A stretch of DNA of 41,066 nucleotides from Hymenobacter sp. IS2118 (GTDB taxonomy: Bacteria; Bacteroidota; Bacteroidia; Cytophagales; Hymenobacteraceae), in the NCBI RefSeq assembly GCF_000715495.1, contig NZ_JNLX01000083.1, positions 1 to 41,066 on the forward strand, in the 5' to 3' direction. Positions 1 through 7,138 of this stretch are shown one piece after another. The notes under the pieces are model-generated. The model did not search any database. It saw only the letters and a list, made by a program, of their open reading frames with translations, and was not told where the DNA came from. Positions within the stretch are counted from its first letter, which is position 1, and each line of letters begins with the position of its first letter. A program made the position numbers and the translations under genes.

Positions 1-180
1 GGGGGCCGCCGCCGCGCCGCCCGGCCCCGCCAGCGCCTCCCGCAGCTCGGTTTGCAGCGGCTGCCCGGCCAGCCGGCGGCTCTCGGCGATGCGCTGCTCC
101 AGGGCCTGGGCGTGCTGCAAGAGCTGCCCCAGCTTCGCCACGAGGCGGTGCTGCTTGGCTAGGGTTTCAGCCAGAATAGG
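1..180 (-). pseudogene. Remnant of a type I restriction HsdS-like C-terminus
   Basis: Reading right to left, one frame stays open from about position 250 through the left edge and gives a heptad-patterned helix (AETLAKQHRLVAKLGQLLQ, then ALEQRIAESRRLAG) ending in LQTELREALAG. This resembles the C-terminal coiled-coil spacer of HsdS, the DNA-recognition subunit of type I restriction-modification enzymes. No ATG is present at the head of the frame, and ettA with its terminator hairpin occupies the place where the recognition domains should be, so the gene is headless here. Its stop codon lies outside the window. Inference: a decayed or recombined hsdS fragment. An alternative is an unrelated coiled-coil protein; identification rests on pattern only. 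Confidence 0.4.
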
Positions 181-201
181 CCGAAGCCACAGTAACCAAA
201 T

Positions 202-243
202 AGAAGAAGGGCCGTTGGAAATAAATCCAGCGGCCCTTCTTCT
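202..243. terminator. Bidirectional terminator hairpin after ettA
   Basis: A 17-bp stem (202-218 against 227-243, one G-U type mismatch) encloses an 8-nt AT loop. It lies 14 nt past the ettA stop codon and carries A-rich or T-rich flanks on both sides, so it can end transcription in either direction. Confidence 0.75.
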
Positions 244-256
244 GTAGTTTTTGGTG

Positions 257-1921
257 TTACCCCAGCTTCTTATACCGCACCCGCTTCGGCTCCACGTCGC
301 CCAGGCGCTTGCGCTTGGCTTCCTCGTAGTCCGTGAAGTTACCCTCGAACCAGACGACTTCTGAGTCGCCTTCAAAGGCCAGGATGTGGGTGGCCAGCCG
401 GTCGAGGAACCACCGGTCGTGGCTGATGATGACGGCGCAGCCAGCGAAATTCTCCAGCGCATCTTCCAGGGCGCGGATGGCGTTTACGTCCAGGTCGTTG
501 GTGGGCTCATCGAGCAGGAGCAGGTTGGCGCCTTGCTTGAGGGTCATGGCCAGATGGACACGGTTTTTCTCGCCGCCCGAGAGCGTGCCCACCTTCTTCT
601 CCTGGTCGCCGCCGCCGAAGTTGAACTTGCTCACGTAGGCGCGGGAGTTCACGGGGCGGCCGGCCAGCAGCATGGTTTCGGTGCCGCCCGTGATGGTGTC
701 GAACACCGACTTGCTGCCGTCCAGCGAGTCGTGCTGCTGGTCGATGTAGGCCGTCTGCACCGTGGGGCCGACTTCGAACGTGCCCGCGTCGGGCTGCAGC
801 TGGTCGGTTATCATGCGGAAGAGCGTGGTTTTGCCCGCGCCGTTCGGCCCGATGATGCCCACGATGCCGCCCTGCGGCAGCGCGAAGCTCAGGTTCTCAA
901 ACAGCAGCTTGTCGCCAAAGGCCTTGGTGATGCCTTCGGCCTCAATTACCTGGGCGCCCAGGCGCGGGCCGTCGGGGATGAATAGCTCCAGCTTCTGCTC
1001 CTTGTCCTTGGCTTCCTCGCTGGCCAGCTTGTCGTAGTTGGCCATTCGGGCCTTGCCCTTGGCCTGGCGGGCTTTGGGCGACATCCGCACCCAGTCCAGC
1101 TCGCGCTGCAGGGTTTTGGCGCGCTTGCTCTCGGAGTTTTCCTCCTTGGCCATGCGGTCGGTTTTCTGCTCCAGCCAGCTGCTGTAGTTGCCCTTCCATG
1201 GAATGCCCGAGCCGCGGTCCAGCTCCAGAATCCAGCCCGCCACGTTGTCGAGGAAGTACCGGTCGTGGGTCACGGCAATCACGGTGCCTTTGTATTGCTG
1301 CAAGTGCTGCTCCAGCCAGTACACGCTTTCGGCATCGAGGTGGTTGGTGGGTTCGTCCAGTAGCAGCACGTCGGGCTCCTGCAACAGCAGGCGGCAAAGG
1401 GCCACGCGGCGCTTCTCGCCGCCCGAGAGGTTGCCGATAATGGCATCTTCGGGCGGGGTGCGCAGGGCGTCCATGGCGCGCTCCAGCCGGGTGTCGAGGT
1501 TCCAGGCGTCGAGCTGGTCCAGGCGTTCCTGCACGGTGCCCTGGCGCTCCAGCAGCTTGTCGAAATCGGCATCCTCGGCCCCGAAGGCTTCGTTGATTTC
1601 GTCGTATTCCTTGAGTAGGCGCACGGTTTCGGCGGCGCCTTCTTCCACTACCTCGCGCACGGTTTTGGTGGGGTCGAGCTGGGGCTCCTGCTCCAGGTAG
1701 CCCACCGAGTAGCCCGGCGAGAACACCACTTCGCCCTGAAACTGCTTGTCGACGCCCGCAATAATTTTCAGCAAACTCGACTTGCCCGAGCCATTAAGAC
1801 CCAACACCCCGATTTTAGCGCCGTAGAAAAACGAGAGATAGATGTTCTTGAGAACTTGCTTTTGGGGCGGGTAAATCTTACTCACGCCGGCCATGCTGAA
1901 AATGATGGTTTGGTCGCTCAT
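257..1921 (-). CDS. ettA: Energy-dependent translational throttle protein EttA (ABC-F)
   Basis: This 554-residue protein has two ABC ATPase domains and no membrane segment, as in ABC-F factors. Visible motifs are Walker A GLNGSGKSS (41-49), LSGGEK (165-170) and LLDEPTNHLD in domain 1, and GPNGAGKTT (358-366), LSGGEK (447-452) and DEPTNDLD (471-478) in domain 2. The interdomain linker (about 277-299) has the WVRMSPKARQAKGKAR pattern typical of the EttA P-site tRNA-interaction arm, which separates EttA from Uup and other ABC-F members. EttA is known to bind the ribosomal E site and couple the first peptide bond to the ATP/ADP ratio. Length matches the family. It is a single-gene unit with its own terminator at 202-243. 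Confidence 0.95.
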   Translation of the reverse strand: MSDQTIIFSMAGVSKIYPPQKQVLKNIYLSFFYGAKIGVLGLNGSGKSSLLKIIAGVDKQFQGEVVFSPGYSVGYLEQEPQLDPTKTVREVVEEGAAETVRLLKEYDEINEAFGAEDADFDKLLERQGTVQERLDQLDAWNLDTRLERAMDALRTPPEDAIIGNLSGGEKRRVALCRLLLQEPDVLLLDEPTNHLDAESVYWLEQHLQQYKGTVIAVTHDRYFLDNVAGWILELDRGSGIPWKGNYSSWLEQKTDRMAKEENSESKRAKTLQRELDWVRMSPKARQAKGKARMANYDKLASEEAKDKEQKLELFIPDGPRLGAQVIEAEGITKAFGDKLLFENLSFALPQGGIVGIIGPNGAGKTTLFRMITDQLQPDAGTFEVGPTVQTAYIDQQHDSLDGSKSVFDTITGGTETMLLAGRPVNSRAYVSKFNFGGGDQEKKVGTLSGGEKNRVHLAMTLKQGANLLLLDEPTNDLDVNAIRALEDALENFAGCAVIISHDRWFLDRLATHILAFEGDSEVVWFEGNFTDYEEAKRKRLGDVEPKRVRYKKLG

Positions 1922-2207
1922 GGGGCTTGCTGGGAATGAAGTAATAAATAGAAAATCGACGGCCGCAGCATTGTTGCGCCGAAGCTGAAGGGCAAAGAAC
2001 GGCAGGGCTGCGCCGCTAAACCATACCTTGCCACCACTCGTCGGCCATTCATTACCCCGGATATTGTCTTTCTCACCCGCCGTAGCGGTCCATTCGTCTA
2101 GAATACATCAATTCGTCACGTTTTTAGTGTAAACTTGTAACCCCTTCCCGCTCCACGTTTCGGTTGCCCGCGCATTCAATACTCCTACCCACGAGCTTAA
2201 TCTTAGT

Positions 2208-3524
2208 ATGAAACCAATCGACCCCTTGCTGGCCGAAGCCCAGCGCTACGGCTACGTGGAAGCCGACGGGGTGTGGCTGCTCCCCGTGCTGGGCCAGCCC
2301 GCCCGCCAGATAGGCCTGGTCAAAGAATCGGACGAGGCCGCGCTGCTTTATTTCGCGCACCGTTTTGAAGACCTGCACGACAAAGTCGAGGATTTGCTCG
2401 ATAAAATGGAGGCGAGCGACAACAAAGGCTCGTTTCTGATGAAGGCCCTGCACCTCAAAGCGCAGCTGCTGACCTACGAGGGGCTGGGCGATTTCGAGTT
2501 CCTGCACCGCCAGCTTACCAGGGTGGAGGAGTCGCTAGCCGTGACCGTGGCCCAGAACCGGGCGAGAAATCTGGCCACCAAGCTCGGATTCATTGCCGAA
2601 GCCGAAACCCTGAGCGAAAGCGTGGAGTGGATTTCGGCCAGCGAAAAAGTGAAGGACCTGCGTCAGGGCTGGCTCAAAACCGGGCCCGTGGACAAGGACC
2701 AGGCCGAAGCGCTGGAACACCGGTTTCAAATGGCCATTCAGGTGTTTTTCGACCGACGCAAGGCTTTCCAATTGGATAAGAAGGCCATGAGCTCGCACGT
2801 GCAGAACCGCTACCGCGACCTGATTCAGCAAGCCGAAAACCTCAAGAATTCCGACCAGTTCGAGACCACCTCGCGCCAGCTCAAGCAGCTGCAGCAGGCG
2901 TGGCGCGACATAAACGGCACCCTGCCCAAAAAGCAGGCGTCGGAGCTGTGGACGCGCTTCCGGGCGGCCAACAACCATTTCTTCGAGCGGCTCAAGGTGC
3001 ACATCGCCGCCCAGCAGGCCGTGGGCGCCCCCGGTGCCCCGGCCTCGGCCGAAGAGCTGCTGGCCCGCAAGCGGGTGCTGGCCGAGCGGGCCGAAGCCCT
3101 GATGCAGGTGCCGCCCCAGGAAGCCATTCATCAGGCCAAGGCCCTGCAGGCCGACTGGAAGCAGGTGGGCACCGTGCGCGGCGAAGAATCGGACCGTATC
3201 TGGCAGCGCTTTATGGTGGCCTGCGACAAGATTTTTGAGCTGAGCGCCCTGGAATACCACCTGCGCAAGCGCGTGGGCGGCGAGCCCATCACCTCGGCCG
3301 CTGAGCGCGCCCGCTTCCGGGCCACCACCCTGCGCGAGCTGCTCAAAGACGACCACCAGGAGCTGGAAGTGCTGCGCGACAACCTCGACAAGCTCAGCCC
3401 CAGTGCCGCCAATGACACGTTCCGGCAGATGCTGCAAACAAAAATCCGGTCCTTCGAGCGTAAAATTCGCACCAAAAACGACCTGATTGCCTTATTCAGC
3501 CAGCAGGCGCAGGCCGCCGGTTAA
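2208..3524 (+). CDS. DUF349 domain protein
   Basis: A 438-residue acidic, almost wholly alpha-helical soluble protein. At least three repeats of the DUF349 pattern (Leu-rich helix, a conserved W, then RFxxAxxxFF) are seen at about 148-195 (LRQGWLKTGPV), 225-265 (LKQLQQAWRDI) and 308-353 (LQADWKQVGTV). DUF349 proteins are widespread in Bacteroidota and Actinobacteria; no biochemical function is established that I can name with confidence. There is no signal peptide or membrane segment. The ATG at 2208 is the first in frame and is preceded by an AT-rich leader without a Shine-Dalgarno, as is usual in this phylum. The upstream gap 1922-2207 separates it from divergent ettA; I see no clear TAnnTTTG promoter there. 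Confidence 0.85.
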   Translation: MKPIDPLLAEAQRYGYVEADGVWLLPVLGQPARQIGLVKESDEAALLYFAHRFEDLHDKVEDLLDKMEASDNKGSFLMKALHLKAQLLTYEGLGDFEFLHRQLTRVEESLAVTVAQNRARNLATKLGFIAEAETLSESVEWISASEKVKDLRQGWLKTGPVDKDQAEALEHRFQMAIQVFFDRRKAFQLDKKAMSSHVQNRYRDLIQQAENLKNSDQFETTSRQLKQLQQAWRDINGTLPKKQASELWTRFRAANNHFFERLKVHIAAQQAVGAPGAPASAEELLARKRVLAERAEALMQVPPQEAIHQAKALQADWKQVGTVRGEESDRIWQRFMVACDKIFELSALEYHLRKRVGGEPITSAAERARFRATTLRELLKDDHQELEVLRDNLDKLSPSAANDTFRQMLQTKIRSFERKIRTKNDLIALFSQQAQAAG

Positions 3525-3569
3525 CCTTGGGCCGGGTTTTGCGTTGTCGCTTTTAACGCGTTTTTCGGC

Positions 3570-3599
3570 TTGCATTCTGACCGGAAACAGTTACCTTCG
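3570..3599 (+). promoter_or_regulatory. Bacteroidota-type promoter for the DUF2795 gene
   Basis: TTG at 3570-3572, a 19-bp spacer, then TACCTTCG at 3592-3599, one base from the TAnnTTTG -7 consensus of Bacteroidota primary sigma. It lies 25 nt before the ATG at 3625, and so argues against the longer reading frame starting at 3487. Confidence 0.55.
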
Positions 3600-3624
3600 C
3601 CAACCTTTTTTTATCCTCCTTACT

Positions 3625-3846
3625 ATGTATTGGACACTCGAACTTGCTTCCTACCTGGAAGATGCTCCCTGGCCCGCCACCAAAGACGAATTGATTGACT
3701 TTTCCATTCGCTCGGGTGCTCCCATGGAAGTGGTGGAGAACCTGCAAGCCCTGGAAGACGACGGCCAGCCCTACGAAAACATCGAAGAAGTGTGGCCCGA
3801 CTACCCGACCAAGGAGGACTTCATGTTCAACGAAGACGAGTATTAA
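3625..3846 (+). CDS. DUF2795 domain small acidic protein
   Basis: A 73-residue acidic protein starting MYWTLELASYLEDAPWPATK and ending in a run of Asp/Glu/Tyr. The whole length corresponds to a DUF2795-type domain, a compact helical domain that is strongly conserved in Bacteroidota; its role is not established. The frame is open further upstream to an ATG at 3487, but that part overlaps the end of the DUF349 gene, is Arg/Pro-rich and unlike the family, and the promoter at 3570-3599 lies inside it, so ATG 3625 is chosen. The gene is followed within 10 nt by a word-repeat inverted element. Confidence 0.85.
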   Translation: MYWTLELASYLEDAPWPATKDELIDFSIRSGAPMEVVENLQALEDDGQPYENIEEVWPDYPTKEDFMFNEDEY

Positions 3847-3852
3847 AGAAGT

Positions 3853-3942
3853 GTTGAGGTTTAAGTGTTGAGGGTTGAATGATATAAGCTCAGCTGAAGA
3901 GTAATTGGCCATTCAACCCTCAACCCTCGACATTCAAAACTT
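3853..3942. repeat. Word-repeat inverted element between DUF2795 and ABC genes
   Basis: The word GTGTTGAGG(G/T)TT is repeated twice at 3851-3881 and its complement recurs at 3910-3940. A perfect 15-bp inverted pair is 3867-3881 with 3910-3924 (GTTGAGGGTTGAATG and its complement). The right half runs into the coding start of the following ABC ATPase. Confidence 0.7.
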
Positions 3943-4645
3943 AGTTGCGGGCTACCCCGGAAGGGTGCTGGTCCGCAACCTTTTTTTGTGCCTGCCCGAA
4001 CCGGCTTTCGTGGCCGTGGTGGGGCACAATGGCAGCGGCAAAACCACGCTTTTCCGGGTGCTCACGGGGCAATTGGCCTATCAGGGCAGTGCCTGCCTGC
4101 TAGGCGAGGAAGTGCGCGGGCTGCGGCGCGCCGCCCAAGCCGGCCTGCTGGGCTACCTGCCGCAGCGCGGCAGCATCGGCTTTGCTATTGCCGTGCGCGA
4201 GCTGGTGGTGATGGGCCGCTACCGGCACCACGGCCTGCTGAGTGCCTATTCTGCTACTGATTATGCTTTGGCAGATGCTGCCCTAGCGCGCGTGGGTGTG
4301 CCCCACCTGGCCTCGCGGGACTTTACGCAGCTCTCCGGCGGCGAGCAGCAGCTGGTGTGGCTGGCGCAGCTCAGCCTCCAGGATGCTCAGGTGTACCTGC
4401 TCGACGAGCCCACCCAGCAGCTCGACGTTTATTACCGCCGCCAGGTGTTCGACCTGGTGCACAACTGGGTGACGGAGCAGCGCAAAACCGTGTTGTGCAG
4501 CACCCACGATTTGGACAACCTGCCGGGCCTGAGTGGGTATTTACTTAACCTTTCTGAGCCGCAGCCGCAGTTGCGCGTGCTCTCGCCGGCCACTGTGCAG
4601 GCCGCCCGCGAATGCCTGGAGCAAGCGCCGGCCCGGGTAGGGTGA
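3905..4645 (+). CDS. ABC transporter ATP-binding protein (iron/cobalamin importer type), orphan
   Basis: A 246-residue ATPase subunit with Walker A GHNGSGKTT, a PQ Q-loop followed by the VRELVVMGRYRH segment typical of FecE/BtuD-type ATPases, signature LSGGEQQ, Walker B VYLLDEPTQQLD and switch STHD. The family powers import of ferric siderophores, heme or cobalamin, but no permease or binding protein is adjacent, so its partner must be elsewhere. No ATG is available; TTG at 3905 is the usable start and gives MAIQPSTLDIQNLVAGYPGR, whose LDIQNL strand matches normal ABC N-termini. Oddly, these first codons lie inside the right arm of the upstream word-repeat element, and the TTG falls in its predicted loop. 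The stop codon is 4 bp from the convergent crtY stop. Confidence 0.85.
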   Translation: MAIQPSTLDIQNLVAGYPGRVLVRNLFLCLPEPAFVAVVGHNGSGKTTLFRVLTGQLAYQGSACLLGEEVRGLRRAAQAGLLGYLPQRGSIGFAIAVRELVVMGRYRHHGLLSAYSATDYALADAALARVGVPHLASRDFTQLSGGEQQLVWLAQLSLQDAQVYLLDEPTQQLDVYYRRQVFDLVHNWVTEQRKTVLCSTHDLDNLPGLSGYLLNLSEPQPQLRVLSPATVQAARECLEQAPARVG

Positions 4646-4649
4646 AGAA

Positions 4650-5837
4650 CTAGCGGCGGCCCGGCTTGCCTCGCAGCACCTGCCCGATAGAGCGCATAAA
4701 CGGCCCTGGCGTCACCGAATTCATGATTTTCAGATTCTCAAGCCAACTCGTTTCCTCGTCCAGAAACCGGAAAATGCGCTGCACTGGATTGCGCTCAAAG
4801 AGTTGGCTGAAAATGTCGCGCACCACTTCGCCCCGCCGTTGCATGATATCGAGCAGCAGCGTATCGAAAAGGCCAAACTGCCAACGGTCGCCGGTAGCAT
4901 CGGCGGGCGGGTGGCCGGTGGCGGCCAGGGCAGCCACCAGGCGCGCCGTGTGCCGCTGCACGCGGGCAAACGTGTAGCCCGTGCTGGGCTTCGAGCGCCC
5001 GGCGCGGGTGCCCAGGTGCAGGATGTGAGCACTCAGGCGGTCGGGCAGCGGGTGGTCAGTCATGGGGATGGAGCCACCTTCCTCAGCCACCACGCGGTAG
5101 GGCCGCCCGCCCAGGTACTCGGCCAGGTAAATGCGTAATTCAGCTTCGTAGGCAGCTTTTTCCAATACCTGCGCCGAAAAAACGGTGAACTCCACCAGTG
5201 CCCGGCGCGGGGTGAAGGGCAGGGAGTATACGAAGCGGGTCTGGCCGTGCTGGGGCACCCGGAAGTCCATAAACTGCACCGTGTCGGGGTCGAACACGTC
5301 GTAGTCCGTCTCGATTTCCCAGCCCAGAAAATGCTGTTCGAGGTAGCGATAGCGGGTCGGGTCGCGGGCCAGCTTGGGCAAGCGGCTATCGAAAACGTAG
5401 CGGGCCGCTATTTGACGGCCATCGGCCAGCGCAGCCACGGCGCCGTGGCCATCGGCGGCTTCGGCGAGGGTAGTTACGTGGCCCGTCAGCCGCGTGAACT
5501 GCTGCGGCCGGGACGCCAGGGCCGCGTCTACGAAAGCGTAAAAATCTCCTGCCCGCACCATTCGGTAGCGGTAAGGAGCCAGCCGCAAGACCTTCTCAAA
5601 ATCGGGGGCGCGGACTACAAGCTGTTCCCAGCGGTGGCCTTCCACGGCGGCGAAAGGGGTTTCGCCCGCCGCCCAGTAGCGCCAGGTGCGGTCGTCGGCC
5701 TTGGCCGCGTCGGGCTCCACGAGCAGCACGCGCTGCCCGGCCAGGCGCGGTTCCTGCGCGATGTGATAGGCTAAACTCAACCCCGAGGCCCCGCCGCCCA
5801 CGATAAGGTAATCGTATTCCAATGTTTCGGTGGGCAT
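4650..5837 (-). CDS. crtY: Lycopene beta-cyclase (CrtY family)
   Basis: An approximately 395-residue FAD/NAD-binding protein. The N-terminus has the Rossmann dinucleotide motif in LIVGGGASGLSLAYHI, followed by LVEPD. Further family features are WEIETDYDVFDPDTVQFMDF, FVYSLPFTPRRALVEFT, and GSIPMT with LGTRAGRSKPSTGYTF. CrtY-type cyclases convert the linear ends of lycopene into beta-ionone rings, making beta-carotene, which fits the carotenoid pigmentation of Hymenobacter-like bacteria. The remaining carotenoid genes are not in this window. The start is taken at ATG 5837 (MPTETLEYDY); an ATG six codons upstream (5855) is possible. It lies tail to tail with the ABC gene with 4 bp between stops and no visible terminator. 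Confidence 0.9.
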   Translation of the reverse strand: MPTETLEYDYLIVGGGASGLSLAYHIAQEPRLAGQRVLLVEPDAAKADDRTWRYWAAGETPFAAVEGHRWEQLVVRAPDFEKVLRLAPYRYRMVRAGDFYAFVDAALASRPQQFTRLTGHVTTLAEAADGHGAVAALADGRQIAARYVFDSRLPKLARDPTRYRYLEQHFLGWEIETDYDVFDPDTVQFMDFRVPQHGQTRFVYSLPFTPRRALVEFTVFSAQVLEKAAYEAELRIYLAEYLGGRPYRVVAEEGGSIPMTDHPLPDRLSAHILHLGTRAGRSKPSTGYTFARVQRHTARLVAALAATGHPPADATGDRWQFGLFDTLLLDIMQRRGEVVRDIFSQLFERNPVQRIFRFLDEETSWLENLKIMNSVTPGPFMRSIGQVLRGKPGRR

Positions 5838-5900
5838 AGCAGGCAGAACAAGCATAAGGTCAACTACAACAGGAAACGGAGCAGAACGGCAAAACTAGCC

Positions 5901-5933
5901 CCAAAAAAAAGCCGCTCCCGAAGAAGCGGCTTT
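5901..5933 (-). terminator. Rho-independent terminator of the LOG-family gene
   Basis: A 9-bp GC-rich stem (5908-5916 with 5925-5933) is followed on the minus strand by an eight-T run (complement of 5903-5910). It sits about 70 nt past the stop of the LOG-family gene. Confidence 0.85.
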
Positions 5934-5965
5934 GGGTGTCCCTGGTTCAGCCAGCGCCACAAATA

Positions 5966-6004
5966 ATCCGTGAAATCCGAAGAATCCGGCTAAATCCGTG
6001 ATTA
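5966..6004. repeat. AATCCGTG/AATCCG word repeat abutting the LOG-family stop codon
   Basis: Four near-copies of the word AATCCG(T)(G/A)A run end to end, and the element includes the TAA stop of the LOG-family gene. The same family occurs in inverse orientation at 33955-33997, also touching a gene end. Confidence 0.65.
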
Positions 6005-6871
6005 GAAGTTCGGCGACAACAGGTACTTGTGGTAAAAGTCGTCGATGATTTTTACGGCCTCGCTGGCGTCGTCCACAATCTGCACCAGGTTCATGTCTTC
6101 GGCCGAAATGTTGTTTTCTTCAAGCAGCATCACGTCGTTTACCCACTTAAACAGCCCGTTCCAATAGGCCGAGCCCACCAGCACGATGGGGAAACGGCTG
6201 ATTTTCTTGGTCTGAATCAGCGTCATGGCCTCAAACAATTCGTCGAGCGTGCCGAAGCCGCCGGGCATGCCCACGAAGGCCTGCGCATACTTAACAAACA
6301 TCACTTTCCGGACGAAGAAGTAGTCGAAATCGATGCACTTGTCCTGGTCGATATAGATGTTGTGGGATTGCTCGAAAGGCAGCTCAATGTTGAGGCCCAC
6401 CGACTTGCCGCCTTCGGAGCGGGCGCCCTTGTTGCCGGCCTCCATAATGCCGGGGCCGCCGCCCGTGATAACGCCGTAGCCGTGGCGCACCAGCTTGGCC
6501 GCAATTTCCTCGGCCATCTGGTAGTACGGGTTGTCGGGCTTGGTGCGGGCCGAGCCGAAGATGCTGACGCACGGGCCAATTTTGGACATCTTCTCGAAGC
6601 CCTCCACAAACTCGGCCATCACCTTAAAAATCTGCCAGCTGTCGGCGATTTTGATTTCATTCCAGTCCTTATCAACCAGGGCCTTGCGCAGGCGCTGCTC
6701 GTCTTCCAGGGCCAGGGCGGGGTGGCCGCCGCTCTGCTCCCGCATCTCGCTGATGGACGTCAGCTTATCGTCGTTGACGTTGAGCTGCTTGATGGTTTTG
6801 CCGCTGCCAGCATTCAACATGTCGTCCGACACCTTGGTCTTGCTGGTCTTTTCTTTTTTTTCAGTGGACAT
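6002..6871 (-). CDS. LOG-family (TIGR00730) Rossmann-fold protein
   Basis: This 289-residue protein has the LOG/lysine-decarboxylase-like fold: CVSIFGSAR (101-109), GGGPGIMEA (137-145) and the diagnostic PGGFGTLDE (203-211). Characterised members hydrolyse cytokinin riboside or nucleoside 5'-monophosphates to base plus ribose 5-phosphate; in most bacteria the natural substrate is unclear. The N-terminal about 80 residues are a charged, Lys-rich extension longer than in minimal LOG proteins, a form common in Bacteroidota. The ATG at 6871 fits the family. Upstream are a terminator-like hairpin (6895-6924) and a TATCTTTG box (6939-6946), suggesting leader control. Confidence 0.9.
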   Translation of the reverse strand: MSTEKKEKTSKTKVSDDMLNAGSGKTIKQLNVNDDKLTSISEMREQSGGHPALALEDEQRLRKALVDKDWNEIKIADSWQIFKVMAEFVEGFEKMSKIGPCVSIFGSARTKPDNPYYQMAEEIAAKLVRHGYGVITGGGPGIMEAGNKGARSEGGKSVGLNIELPFEQSHNIYIDQDKCIDFDYFFVRKVMFVKYAQAFVGMPGGFGTLDELFEAMTLIQTKKISRFPIVLVGSAYWNGLFKWVNDVMLLEENNISAEDMNLVQIVDDASEAVKIIDDFYHKYLLSPNF

Positions 6872-6894
6872 ACGTTCTTCGGGAATTCCTTTAA

Positions 6895-6924
6895 AAACAA
6901 AATCGCCCCGAAATAGGGGCGATT
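6895..6924 (-). promoter_or_regulatory. Terminator-like hairpin in the 5' leader of the LOG-family gene
   Basis: On the minus strand a perfect 9-bp stem AATCGCCCC/GGGGCGATT (6916-6924 with 6901-6909, 6-nt loop) is followed by a T-rich tract (complement of about 6893-6901). It ends about 24 nt before the start codon and downstream of a putative -7 box, so it could act as an attenuator or as an upstream insulating terminator. Confidence 0.5.
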
Positions 6925-6938
6925 GAAAAGCAGGGCGT

Positions 6939-6964
6939 CAAAGATAACGAATTAAAGCTGACAA
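6939..6964 (-). promoter_or_regulatory. Possible promoter of the LOG-family gene
   Basis: On the minus strand TATCTTTG (complement of 6939-6946) matches TAnnTTTG. A TTG lies upstream (6962-6964) but the 15-bp spacing is short, so the -33 assignment is doubtful. Confidence 0.4.
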
Positions 6965-6970
6965 GGAAAG

Positions 6971-7137
6971 AATGTGGGAAATGTGTTGAATGTGAAAGAT
7001 GTGGGAAATGCGCCAGTAAAGCATCACAATTCAGAATATCTCCACTATCACATCATCCACATCATCCACATCATCCACATCATCCACATTTCCCATATTC
7101 TTCATATTTTCACATCATCCACATTTCCCACATCCTT
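6971..7137. repeat. Word-repeat inverted element with a 4 x 9-bp tandem core
   Basis: Left half: the word (A/G)ATGTGGGAAATG recurs at 6971-6983 and 6998-7010 with a variant between. Right half: four perfect tandem copies of ATCATCCAC (7052-7087), then variants, then CATTTCCCACATC at 7122-7134, which is the exact complement of 6998-7010. The element ends two bases before the stop codon of the next gene and fills most of the gap. A small ORF across it (6974-7171) is low complexity and not considered coding. Confidence 0.75.
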
Positions 7138-7138
7138 T

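Noticed and set aside
7052..7135. Possible CRISPR array in the ATCATCCAC repeats
   Set aside because: The repeats are 9 bp, directly tandem and have no spacers of constant length; no cas gene is present.
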